Source: Aralia elata (lineage: Eukaryota > Streptophyta > Magnoliopsida > Apiales > Araliaceae). Taken from it: a stretch of 64,000 bases of DNA. The translations under genes and the position numbers were made by a program. Below are positions 47,245-58,455 of this stretch, in pieces. Within the stretch, counting starts at the first letter, position 1. The number at the start of each line of letters is the position of its first letter. The notes beneath the pieces are model-generated. The model ran no database searches, was not told the origin of the DNA, and saw only the letters and a program-made list of their open reading frames with translations. The stretch is taken from contig CM068384.1 of the NCBI GenBank assembly GCA_034770075.1, positions 96,808,720 through 96,872,719 of the forward strand, read 5' to 3'.

Positions 47245-50225
47245 TGTAATGCCCGTGAATTTTGAACGTCCTTATTAATTAAATCTAATTTAATTTAATG
47301 AGTTAATGTTGTGTTCTATTTAAACCAACTTGGGTTAATTGGTGGGAGATGTATAAGATGTGTCTATACTTGTGTTGGCAGGTATGATATAATTATGGTT
47401 AAGAAATAACCATAGGTGAGTCAAGTGTAGGAATTTGTGTGTAATGACTAAAATGGCCAAGAGTGGTTAATAACCAAGGTAATCATGAAGGGGCAATAAC
47501 CACTGTATATCCCAGTGGTTAATAACCAATGAAATGATGGCGGGATAATAACCATTGTGTTTAACCAATGTAATGATGGCAAGATAATAACCAATGTTTA
47601 ATAACCAATGGAAAATGGCTAATAACTAATGGATAATTAAGATTTTGAGAAAAGACTATTTTAACCTTGAAGGAGGTTGGAAAATGACTAAATTACCCTT
47701 GAGGAAGTTGCTAGGAAACTTCCTATTATTGACGAATTGACCGAATTGCCCTTGCCTAGTCATGGTTAATGACTATGTTGCCCATGGTCTTTATTTTTCC
47801 TATAAATAGGACCCCTCACCAAAGTTAACAAGGGTTGGCTCACTTATTATTCACCAAGTAGAGAGTTTGTGAGCTTGAGAGGGTTTTGAAGAGAGAAGCA
47901 AGAGCAAGTCTTGTGAGAGGAAGAAGAAGACCTTGAAGTGTTTACGCCATCTCCATTCGCATAGCCATTAAATCTAGGTATGGATCTTCATCTCTTTCAA
48001 ACCCTAGTTATTTGTGTTTGGGTTTTAAATGTTTATTTCTTGATGCCCATGAAAGGAATGAAGTATGTATGGATCTAGGTTTCATTTTGTTAGATCTACA
48101 TTATTTTAAAAAGAATGCTTAACTCATGATTTAAACCTAGGTACTAAGAAATAATGATTTAATATGTTTTATTAATAATATGTTAAGTTCAAGTTTTAAA
48201 TGACTAGAATCTTGCTACATATGTTTGTATAGGATATCATATAGTTTAAATATGTAATGGTATGGGTTTAGGAAGAAAAGTCTAACAAAAAGCTTGAAAT
48301 AATTTTACCGACGGTTAGAACGTGACTTGTTCGAAGAAATTGCACATTTTAAAATCTATAAATTATTTTTGGGACCTTAAATTTTCTGGAAATATATGGG
48401 TAAGTTAAGAACAAAACCTAGTTGGAATCAATTAAAAAGAAGTTAAAACGAGTGAGTTATGGATTTTTAACCAAAACACCCCGTTGATGGAAAACATGTA
48501 TGAACAGTCCACTTTCGGGCTGATTTCAGTATACAAAACTTGTCCAAATTTGTATTTTGATGATGGAATCTTGTAGTTCGGAAAGATACGAGTCTAACGA
48601 GTCCGACTGGACCTCAATCGGAGTTATAGATCTCAAGTTATTCAAGTTTTCGCTAAGGACCCTAAATCTGAAAAATAAAGTCCGAAAATACCAAAACTCC
48701 CTGCCGGTTCACTATTCGCCGAACCGGTCGCCGGAAAATTGCGCCGGTTCGGTGAATAGTGAACCGGCAGGGAGTTTTGGTATTTTCGGACTTTTTTTCC
48801 AGATTTAGGGTCCTTAGCGAAAACTTGAATAACTTGAGATCTATAACTCCGATTGAGGTCCAGTCGGACTCGTTAGACTCGTATCTTTCCGAACTACAAG
48901 ATTCCATCATCAAAATACAAATTTGGACAAGTTTTGTATACTGAAATCAGCCCGAAAGTGGACTGTTCATACATGTTTTCCATCAACGGGGTGTTTTGGT
49001 TAAAAATCCATAACTCACTCGTTTTAACTTCTTTTTAATTGATTCCAACTAGGTTTTGTTCTTAACTTACCCATATATTTCCAGAAAATTTAAGGTCCCA
49101 AAAATAATTTATAGATTTTAAAATGTGTAATTTCTTCGAACAAGTCACGTTCTAACCGTCGGTAAAATTATTTCAAGCTTTTTGTTAGACTTTTCTTCCT
49201 AAACCCATACCATTACATATTTAAACTATATGATATCCTATACAAACATATGTAGCAAGATTCTAGTCATTTAAAACTTGAACTTAACATATTATTAATA
49301 AAACATATTAAATCATTATTTCTTAGTACCTAGGTTTAAATCATGAGTTAAGCATTCTTTTTAAAATAATGTAGATCTAACAAAATGAAACCTAGATCCA
49401 TACATACTTCATTCCTTTCATGGGCATCAAGAAATAAACATTTAAAACCCCAACACAAATAACTAGGGTTTGAAAGAGATGAAGATCCATACCTAGATTT
49501 AATGGCTATGCGAATGGAGATGGCGTAAACACTTCAAGGTCTTCTTCTTCCTCTCACAAGACTTGCTCTTGCTTCTCTCTTCAAAACCCTCTCAAGCTCA
49601 CAAACTCTCTACTTGGTGAATAATAAGTGAGCCAACCCTTGTTAACTTTGGTGAGGGGTCCTATTTATAGGAAAAATAAAGACCATGGGCAACATAGTCA
49701 TTAACCATGACTAGGCAAGGGCAATTCGGTCAATTCGTCAATAATAGGAAGTTTCCTAGCAACTTCCTCAAGGGTAATTTAGTCATTTTCCAACCTCCTT
49801 CAAGGTTAAAATAGTCTTTTCTCAAAATCTTAATTATCCATTAGTTATTAGCCATTTTCCATTGGTTATTAAACATTGGTTATTATCTTGCCATCATTAC
49901 ATTGGTTAAACACAATGGTTATTATCCCGCCATCATTTCATTGGTTATTAACCACTGGGATATACAGTGGTTATTGCCCCTTCATGATTACCTTGGTTAT
50001 TAACCACTCTTGGCCATTTTAGTCATTACACACAAATTCCTACACTTGACTCACCTATGGTTATTTCTTAACCATAATTATATCATACCTGCCAACACAA
50101 GTATAGACACATCTTATACATCTCCCACCAATTAACCCAAGTTGGTTTAAATAGAACACAACATTAACTCATTAAATTAAATTAGATTTAATTAATAAGG
50201 ACGTTCAAAATTCACGGGCATTACA
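47245..50225. repeat. 2.98-kb near-perfect palindrome made of two LTR 5' parts
   Basis: 47245-48727 (LTR 5' part, plus) and 48744-50225 (same, minus) are reverse complements with only isolated differences (for example near 48030/49450 and 48345/49130), around a 16-base centre at 48728-48743. The LTR promoter region (TATAAATAGGACCCC near 47810, mirrored near 49660) occurs twice, facing outward-inward. The short frames at 48557-48944 in both strands are mirror images of each other and not genes. In the transcript of either strand this would fold into a very long hairpin. Confidence 0.95.
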
Positions 50226-50681
50226 ATATTAATTGAAGAAGTAATATTTATGTTTCTCCAAACCTTGGGTGGCTAGCCCTAATTCTTTGTCTCCTAACTC
50301 TTTAGGTTACAGAGAATACTTACGTAGTATCCCAATACTATCAGTAAAGTGTGTCACTCTAATCTATCATAAGGCCCCACCTTATATAGACTTCTCCCCT
50401 TGCTAAATTCTTTAGGAATTAGGGTTTTAAGTTAATTCCCAAACTATTTAGGAACTAAATAATTTATAATAATAATAAGACTCCTTTTATTAATTTATAA
50501 TTAGTATTTCTCTAAATACTTATTTATGGTGTGACCCTTTAGGTTCAATATTATACTGGTAGTAGAATAAATAAAATTAGAACCATTCTAATATTATTTA
50601 TAACAAATTAAACTCATTTAATTCATTTATAAATAAAGAATATTTATTCTACATCATGAGGGACACTTCTCAGCATATCAT

Positions 50682-52227
50682 TGTAGGGTTTTGGACACAT
50701 AAACGCAGCGGAATTTAAAATTTTAAAATAATTTTCCGAAACCCTAAAACAGGATCCATGCGAAAAGAATAAATTAATTCAGAGGTTTAGATTTGTTTAC
50801 CGATTATTCGAGCTTGAATGGAACGATGAAACTGAGAACAACTTCGAATCTCCAACGCAATCCAATGAAACTGCGTCTCTACGGTATCCACGCGAACGTC
50901 CCACAAATCGTCACACGATATGAAGCAAAGAGAACTCCGGTACTAGCCGCCAAAATCTGGATTTTCTCAAGTTTTGCTCTCAACTCTCTCTTCTAAAACG
51001 ACTAGGGTTTTTCTTTTAATTTCACGTACCTCAGACTGCTGATATATCAGATATATATAGCGTCCAAAAAGTAATTAAACAAAACCCTAATCCTATTAGA
51101 AAAGTAAAATCTGAATTTATATATATTATATTTTAATTAAGTCTTACTTAATTAATATACATATATACAAATTATCCTGTTAATTTAAATTCGTAATTTA
51201 AATACTATCAATCATATTGATATGTTTAAATCCTTACAATTTAAATTAATTCTCTTTTAATTACGTTCTAAGTGTGTGACCCTATAGGTTATTATTATAT
51301 TGGCAATAATTTTAAAATCATATTATAAAATTATAAACAGTGAGTGACATCTAGTAACGCATCACTGCTACCCAAATAATAATAAGATCGGTGACTCGAT
51401 GCAACCTTTTCGTGACCAATGTTTCAATGTAATTTAATCCTTTTAACCTTGACATCCTAGATTAAACTCGAGCCATGGAATGTGTCATACTCTTCATAAT
51501 TTAATCTAAGTTTTCTTGATCAATGAGTAAACTATATGAAACAAATCACTATTTGAGCATGTCCATGCATTTCATAGTCCTACTCAATCAAGAGGCCTAT
51601 GGATATCACCCCTAATATATAGGAGGGTTAAATTCCATCTAGATCACTCATATTCCTCACACGATTCATGATGTACCCAATAATCACCTTTATTGTCCAC
51701 CCTATTAAAGGTGACCTTTGATGATATCAAGGTACATAAATTATCGTATAGTAATATAGTGATTTCAGGTCGGAGGACCATTACATCATTGTCACTATGA
51801 GAATTGCTTATGACACTTTGCATAATGCTCCACGTAGAATTCTCATGATGGGTCTGTCCAGTACATTGTTCTCTAACATGTACCTATGCATTGACTTAAT
51901 ATCTCATATATTAATGACCAATGAGATCTGGCCATCAGTCAATCCACATACTAGTCTCAATGTATCATTGTTGTCCCATTCTCAATGATATCGACTAGGG
52001 ACATTTAAGAGTAATGATACTAATTGTAATTATATAATCTCATGTTCAAGTCACATACTTGAAGCTATATAATTTGTATCATTATTCTAAGGACTTTTAT
52101 TATGCTAACATTTATATAACACAGTAAATGAAACCATAATAAAATAATTCATTTATTCAATCAAATATCAAAAGAAATGTTAAGCAATTACATTAAATAA
52201 TTGGCCTCTAGGGCATAAACTCTAACA
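50682..52227 (-). mobile_element. Solo LTR of a copia-type element, 1546 bp
   Basis: On the minus strand begins TGTTAGAGTTTATGCCCTAG..GGCCAATTATTT, a standard opening for plant copia LTRs, and ends ..CAAAACCCTACA. Perfect duplication ATCAT at 50677-50681 and 52228-52232. A TATA-like TATATATATC lies near 51050 (minus). No internal region, so it arose by LTR-LTR recombination. A plus-strand frame at 50793-50996 is not meaningful. Confidence 0.95.
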
Positions 52228-53937
52228 ATCATGACTATCCGGATAATATGAAATCAACGTTTAATCACAAAGAATCTATTCCAATTCAATCCTTCTACTA
52301 TATAATGTCCCGATTAAACATAAGATATAGAATTACTGACAAGTCTTATTTATTTAATCATATGTATTTCGATTCTCAAATGCACAACTCCAGTTAATGT
52401 AAATTAGAAACTCCTTTCTAATTTTCATTCACCTTGGCCAATGATTTCTGAGTTGTCATTAATCGAATCACATAGGACATTCTCTTCCTTTACTGGAAGT
52501 GGTAGATCCTTTGTTGATCATTCACCTACCTACATGTACACTTTATTATACTTGAACATACCCTTTGATATATCCAACGAGTCTTAAGGAATATGACAAA
52601 GTATAATTCAGAATACACAAGATACTATGATAATCTCAAGTCAAAGGATCACTTGTATTATTATCACTATAGGAACTCCTATTGTTAGGCAAGTAAAAAT
52701 CCATTAGGTGTTCCTTAAGCGAGTCACGTTCAATGAACTTATTCTCTAATAAGCACCTACATACTTGTTTTAATGTCTCCATAAAAATGATTATGAGATC
52801 AATCATCCTCTTCAGCAGAGCAAACATAGTATGTATTAATCTATCCGGAATCAGTAACCCAACATTAGTGATTCAACGATTAGGAGCATTTTAGTTTTTG
52901 AGCTATCTAGATTTTAGATCTCATTAGCATGAACTCTTCATGATTCTAAAACCATTACTCTAAAACTATGAGTTTATCACATTTATTAATTCAACTAATT
53001 AACATGGATAAAGAATGTCTTTAATTAAATAAATTTTTTTATTAATAAATGAACAAGATTACAAAGTAAGTTTTTATCACATCCAATGTGACTGGCTTGA
53101 GGGTATACTACTTTCAGATGTCACATTGCCAAACGAGCTGTTAGACACAACTTGATCTAATCTTCATTTCAAACTTAGAATGATCAGCAACCATCTCAAA
53201 ATCTTCACTCCATGAGTCTTCTTAATGTCAGTCTAATGTCAAACTTGGCATACTCTATAACTTTGTTTGATAGTAGAGTTTCATAGAGATCGTGGAGTAT
53301 TTGACTTAGTTGACTTTACGATATGCACTTTACGATCTGCTCTACGATCTGTTTGCTCTACGATCTTCATTCTGCCTTATGATCTTTTGAGCAGACTCTG
53401 CGATTTGTGTTTCACCTTACGATCACAGAGCAGACTCTACGATTTGCGATTTTTGGGTAGACTCTGCGATCTTGAATTGAATGTTCTATGATAGCTTGGC
53501 TAACTCTATGATCTTCAATAAATTTTATGATTTCTCATAATAGCTTTACGATCGATTCAGTCCTATAATCTATACATTTGACCAGCTCAATATATCAACC
53601 TAATAAGTTTGATCTTCTATTCTAAATCGTTGTACATCAATTTCACATTCAAGGACTTCAGAAAAGCTACTAATACACATATACACTATCTCATCATCAT
53701 CAAATCAAAATATGCAATTGTCTTTATATTATATATATTGCATCTATTAATTACATTTTATTATGGGATTTTGATTTGCATTTGTTTCATCATTACGCAA
53801 TTTAATTATTCATACTGAATAAGAGGTTAAGAGAGCACTCGAAAATTAAAAAAAAAACACAAGAGTTATGTTTGGGATTTGTAAATGCTTGGGGCCGAAA
53901 AAATAAAAATAAAAAGGATTTTTTTTATAAACACGCT

Positions 53938-53986
<49 letters not shown>

Positions 53987-55264
53987 GTGAAATTTGAAAT
54001 ATTTATAGAGAAATAATTCATAACAAGTATTTGCTATAAACTATAATAGGGCAAATACTATCTATGGCGTCTAATTTATATAAAAATAGCTAAGATTAGA
54101 AATGGGAATACATCATCCACTATTGATACTAGCGGATGACCCATTTACTAAAACGCCCTTCAAGTTTAGGGTTTATTATTTAGGATTTAGAGTTAATTAT
54201 CTAGAGTTTGGTATTTAGTGTTTAAGGTTTAGGGTTAAGAGTTTATTTAGTATACTACAAGAAAAAGTTTGATTTCGAGAAAATATTTCGTCGAAAATAG
54301 TCTTTTTTTTGTCAGAATAAGTTTATTTGTAGGGTTTAAGGTTTATTAAATAGTTAATTTATTTATTTAGACTATGAGAGTGACTATTTAGTAGGATGAC
54401 AATATATGGCTAATATGAGAGTGACTATTCAAATTTTGAAATTAGAGGCATGTTTAATAAACCTACATTGTCACTGCACACAACTTTCAATTATAAAAAA
54501 GACACGATGACATTGGATTCATAGAATATTGATTCTGGTCTCCATCTCCCCACTAGTATTACTAGCGGATGGTTTAATATAATACAATTATATTATTGAA
54601 TTGATGGGAATGTTAGTAATTATGACATCTGTTATTAATGCTAGCGGAATTTGTTAGTAATAGTGGCGGATGACAAGCTTATTTTTTAAATCTGTGTTAT
54701 TTTAAATTAAAATGGACAGTGTAAGATCTATTTGCCTTAGTCATAGCAAATAGTTGCTATGGTTTAAAATAAATAGTGTAATATACTATTTATACTTACA
54801 AAAATCTAAATGTATTTCAAATTTCAAATATATCGATCTTAAATATATGTTGATGATGATGTTTTTAATTTCGTTCGCCTTCACCATCGGATGTTAAGTA
54901 CTCGTAAAGACCAAAGAATAACGAATATGTAGAGAAGTTGCCTCTAGATCTGTCTCTGATGATAAAATCAGTAATCAATTATGTATGGAATTTTTAGGAA
55001 TCTGAGTGTGTGCATATACGTACCAGAGATTCCCATGTATTTATAGGTGTATATTAGGTCAATAGAGATAGGTCCAAGTCTGTTGGGATGAGAGACCATA
55101 AATGATCAAAGTTTATCCCTTCCATGTTTGACATGATGCTAAACTCTTGGCGATCAAGATGATATATTTGGGCTCGAGCCTATCTGGTGTCACCCGTGGT
55201 TGAGGTCAGGCAGTGGCATATTCGAGCCCAAGACCTAAGTTGGAATATGCAGTCCTAACAAGCG

Positions 55265-56175
55265 GTGATGAGGGCTCGTGCTAAAAGGTTTAAAGAACGA
55301 CTTAGCGGATTAATCCAAGAAGTATGGGCTGAAAATGGTTTGAAGGCGTTCGTGTTAAAAGATGAGTCTAAATTCGTTAATTTAGTTTAAGCGAGTCAGC
55401 CCATGTCAGAGAGTAGCACGTCGCACGCCAGCCAGCATGCCGCGCGTGCACGCCAGCACGCCGTGCGAGCTAGCGCCCGCCCCAGCCCCAGCACCGCAAC
55501 ACCTGTTTCTAGCATCGCAACATTATGTTCCTGAAAGACCAGTGCTACAGCGTTATAAGGCAGCGTCGCAACGCTATGTTCCTGGAAGTATAGTGCCACA
55601 ACGCTTCAGCATTGCGCCGCAGCACCCAAGTGCGTTTCCAGAATCTTCTAAGTCGATTTTACACGGATTTTTAGCTAGGTTTTTCAATTCTATTGTAATT
55701 AGAAAGCATATTAGCTATGATTTTCATTCCAAATCAATTTGTTATTTCCTTATATGACTAGGGTTACTTGTGAGTAGTATAAATAAGAGAATTGACTGGT
55801 GTAATTGAGTAACAATTCAGATTATTAATAAAAATTCCTGTGAGGTTTTTCTCTACTTTTATTTTTTTAAGAATTCCTAAGCTAGTTCTTAGTTTTCTTG
55901 AGATTTAATTTGACTTATCATACAATAATTCATAGTTATGTGTGGCATTTTCTACCGCATCAATCGTTGATTATACTAAGGTTTTTGCTTACATATAAGC
56001 AACGGGTCAAGGTGTGTTCCATTCAATGCAGATTTTCTTACACTATCGATTGTACCAAGGTTCTCGTCTCAATATAGGCGAAGGGTTGAGGTATCGAGCA
56101 TGTTCGACCGTACAACTTTGTTAAAAACGATCCGGGCGACTACCACCTCACGCAAACATGCCGTGAAGTCTATCA
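55265..56175 (+). mobile_element. Ty3/gypsy 3' end: last codons of pol plus 3' LTR
   Basis: Inserted in repeat unit B (the empty site is visible at 36682-36692). 55265-55390 encodes the C-terminus of a polyprotein (MRARAKRFKERLSGLIQEVW.., then a stop). An LTR follows from about 55404 (TGTCAGAG) to 56175 (..GAAGTCTATCA), with a TATA box AGTATAAATAAG near 55771. The LTR is related to that of the left-hand element (3506-4300) in the opposite orientation. 55437-55630 is GC-rich with CACGCCAGCACGCC-like repeats; its open frames are not genes. No target duplication and no gag or pol body: a 5'-truncated or deleted copy. Confidence 0.75.
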
Positions 56176-56504
56176 CCCACTCTCTTAGCTTATTTATAAT
56201 GAGGTGAGTGAGTATCATATTATGTTCATGGTCGTTGATGATGAACTTAGGCTTGAGCCCTTCTATCGAGACTCGATTTTTAAGGTCGGGCATTAAGAAG
56301 ACTGGTCGAGAATTGACTCCCTATTTGGGCTATGATGCCCTAAAAAGCCCCCACTTCCTTAGCTCTTCTGGGATACATTGATGCATTTGAGTAGCTCAGA
56401 CAACTTATCCCTAGCACATTTCATAACACACCTAAAAAAAATATATAAATGTAATTATAGAGAACAAAAATGATATATATTTGTAAATGTATGCAATTTA
56501 GTAT

Positions 56505-57431
56505 ATTCACTAATCTTTGGATGATTGGAATTTTCCCTTTTGTCAAACCCTACAAGACCCATAGCCGAAATTATGTTTATAGGGATTTAATAGAACTCCA
56601 AAAACGAAATTTGGTTTGACTTTGTAACAGTTTATCAAACTGTCTCCTTGTAGTTTCAGAAGTCGGCATGTTTCAAACCGCTCCTTCGTTATTACCTAAA
56701 AAAAATAATAAAAAAATCTACTTCATCCCAATAATTGTAAAGGACAATTTTTGCTTCTTTTTTTTTTTTCTTAATAATTTATTCTTAAGATGCACGAAAG
56801 CTCAATAGTCTCAGTACACAATGGTTAGGAGTCATGTTTTGTACGTTGTACATACATTGTACGTATTATACTGTTTTATATTTTGACATTTGTACCAATA
56901 AATATAATATTTCCAAATATTTCTTTTTTTGATAATTAATATTTATTCTTTTCAGGGACTGTTGGTCCCTGTTTTGTCGTCATCTTCACAAATAAAATTA
57001 GTTTTTTAACTACTAATATTAAAAAATTTCATTTAAATCATATAGAATTGCATCTTATGCTAATTTTAATTATTAAAAAAATATATATGAACAGAAAACG
57101 TTGTACTCTTTTTCAAGGTTGCCTTGGATATGTTTTCACTATCCCAAAAGACATTCTAGACCTTGTAAATAAACAGTGAATTAATGTCTTGTAATAATAT
57201 ACTACAATTATGTAAGAACTTTTTGCGGAAGATAAAACTTGTCAAATTAAAATGGCTTTTTAGAAAAGCTACTTGGACTTGCCTTTCAAAATTTTCTTTT
57301 CACCATCTTATCAAATCAATTCACACTTTTTATAAATAAAATTTATAGATTACATGACACCACCTTAATTTTTACCTTTATAATTTATTTTTGTTAGAGA
57401 ATTTCTTTTACATAGTTTAAATCTTCAATTT

Positions 57432-57467
<36 letters not shown>

Positions 57468-58000
57468 CTCAATTATAATTTATAAAATTATTATTGACTT
57501 TTTGAAGTCAATTTGAGTAGAGATATTATTTGTACACTTATTTCTTATAAATAAATCAAAAAGTTATAAAGAAAAGAATAAAATTTTAATTAATCTATTT
57601 TATTTTAATTTAATCCTAAAATTGTAGTATATATGTACTCCCTCAGTCAGTGGCGGATCTATGTGGAGGGCAGAATAGACAGTGCTTATGTTGAATTTTT
57701 TTTTTTTAGGTATAAGGACACGGACAAAAATAAAACTTAATAAACTTAAGGGGACAGATTTATGAAAAAGTTAAACTTAGAGAGGCAAAAAAAAAATTTA
57801 AACTACTACTCTAAAAAAAACTAAACACACGGTATATGGTGTATTCAAACTCTCGATAACTCGCTAAATTTCAGCCTTTCATTTCAGTTTTCAGTCCAAA
57901 AAAATCAGTTGTGCATGCATATGAAAAATTTATGTTCGCATTCAATCACTGTTAAGTGTTGTTTTTCCGATAGCGATATATCATAAGCACTTGTACATGA
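56505..58000. repeat. Repeat unit C: copy of the first part of unit A
   Basis: ATCTTTGGATGATTGGAATTTTCC..GTCAAACCCTACAA..TTTGGTTTGACT..GTAACAGTTT..AAGTCGGCA follows 34320-34490, and GTGCATGCATATGAAAAAT..TTAAGTGTTG..CGATAGCGATATAT (57910-57985) follows 34870-34945. AT-rich, no gene. A truncated hAT-like MITE end (CAGTGGCGGATC) sits at 57652. Confidence 0.6.
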
Positions 58001-58210
58001 AAAGGACATAATTACGTAAAAGTACTTAATCATATGTTGCATTAATGCATTTGGCTTGGCTATTCAATTTACTCGAATGAGTCGAACTTACACGTCTCTA
58101 CCTAGGGCAGCATTCTCCAATTAATGGAGTGTAAAACCATCTAATCTCACCTTAATTAAATTTTTATTTTAAGTACAGACACAGATCTAGATCTAGATCA
58201 ATTTCTATGT

Positions 58211-58455
58211 GGTATTAATGACTTTTAATTCTAATGGTATTCTTTTCGTCCCATAACAAGGATATGTAGAGTTCAAATACCGTCAAAAATAAGAAGAAGC
58301 TAATGATGGTTTAAGAGTTTCTTCCATAACTCCATACATATTAATGAGTTTTAATTCTAATGGTATCTTTCTCATCCCATAACAAGGATATGTAGGGTTC
58401 AAACACCGTCAAAAAAAAGCTAATGATGGTTTAAGGGTTTCTTGCATAACTCCAT
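58211..58455. repeat. Tandem duplication, two units of about 125 bp
   Basis: ATGASTTTTAATTCTAATGGTAT..CCCATAACAAGGATATGTAG.GTTCAAA.ACCGTCAAAA..GCTAATGATGGTTTAAG.GTTTCTT.CATAACTCCATA occurs twice directly, starting near 58217 and 58343. Non-coding. Confidence 0.85.

Larger units (their letters stand above)
38476..50225. mobile_element. Ty3/gypsy Tekay-type chromovirus with an inverted body
   Basis: The whole is bracketed by the perfect duplication ATATT (38471-38475 and 50226-50230). Its outer ends read TGTGACGCCCCC.. and ..GGGCATTACA, the two ends of one LTR in minus orientation. Inside, plus-oriented, are the 3' part of the LTR (to 41594), PBS, leader frame, gag-pol, PPT and the 5' part of the LTR (from 47245). 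The order is therefore Q'-Q-body-P-P', where an ordinary minus-strand copy would be Q'P'-body'-Q'P'. Flipping the body between the LTR midpoints explains the order and the duplication. The chromodomain and long AT-rich LTR (over 3.5 kb by summing both parts) fit the Tekay/Del lineage. Confidence 0.85.
38206..53116 (-). mobile_element. Solo LTR of a copia-type element (about 1.6 kb without insertions)
   Basis: On the minus strand it begins TGAAAGTAGTATACCCTC..AGCCAGTCACATTGG, the usual opening of a plant copia LTR group, and ends ..GTATGTCTTGTCA. Perfect 5-bp duplication GATGT at 38201-38205 and 53117-53121. A TATA box lies at about 50390 (TCTATATAAGG on minus). Its three pieces are 38206-38475, 50226-50681 and 52228-53116; no internal region remains. 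Confidence 0.85.
37387..53733 (-). mobile_element. Solo LTR related to the large non-autonomous element, holding the nested elements
   Basis: 37387-38205 resembles the start of the 12222 LTR (TGTTTCCCAGACACTAAGAG, GGGGGATTGAATAGATT, the AGTAGTTCGGAG..AACTC phrase, CACTCTTCTACTT). 53122-53733 resembles its end, with CTCTACGATC-type motifs (53320-53560) and the TTTGATCTTCTATTCTAA..GTTGTACAT phrase. Removing the copia insertion leaves about 1.4 kb. No internal region exists, so it is a solo LTR or a shorter, diverged relative. The flanks are TATAT-like on both sides, but AT-richness makes this weak; the right border is approximate and lacks a clear CA. Confidence 0.65.
36936..56400. repeat. Diverged non-coding repeat unit B, split by the nested insertions
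   Basis: 36936-37386, 53739-55264 and 56176-56400 together reproduce 35125-36935 in order. Interruptions: a Stowaway MITE (36985-37237), the nest 37387-53733, a ~75-bp scrap with a CACTA-like TACTACAAGAAAAA start near 54255, and a Ty3 3' end (55265-56175). No coding potential of its own. Confidence 0.75.

Noticed and set aside
48557..48944. Mirror-image open frames at the palindrome centre
   Set aside because: The same frame read from both arms of the LTR palindrome; no independent evidence of coding.
37379..53740. An 8-bp duplication ATATATTG suggesting a hAT element around the nest
   Set aside because: The ends are LTR-like (TGTTTCCC..) and related to the 12222 LTR; the site is AT-rich, so the match is weak and TATAT would serve equally well.
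54255..54335. Small CACTA-like insertion starting TACTACAAGAAAAA
   Set aside because: Unit A shows that about 75 bp are inserted here, but only one end looks like CACTA and no 3-bp duplication can be fixed; listed only as a scrap.
55437..55757. GC-rich open frame with Ala/Pro repeats
   Set aside because: Lies in the upstream part of a Ty3 LTR; repeat-driven and not shared with the sister LTR at 3506-4300.
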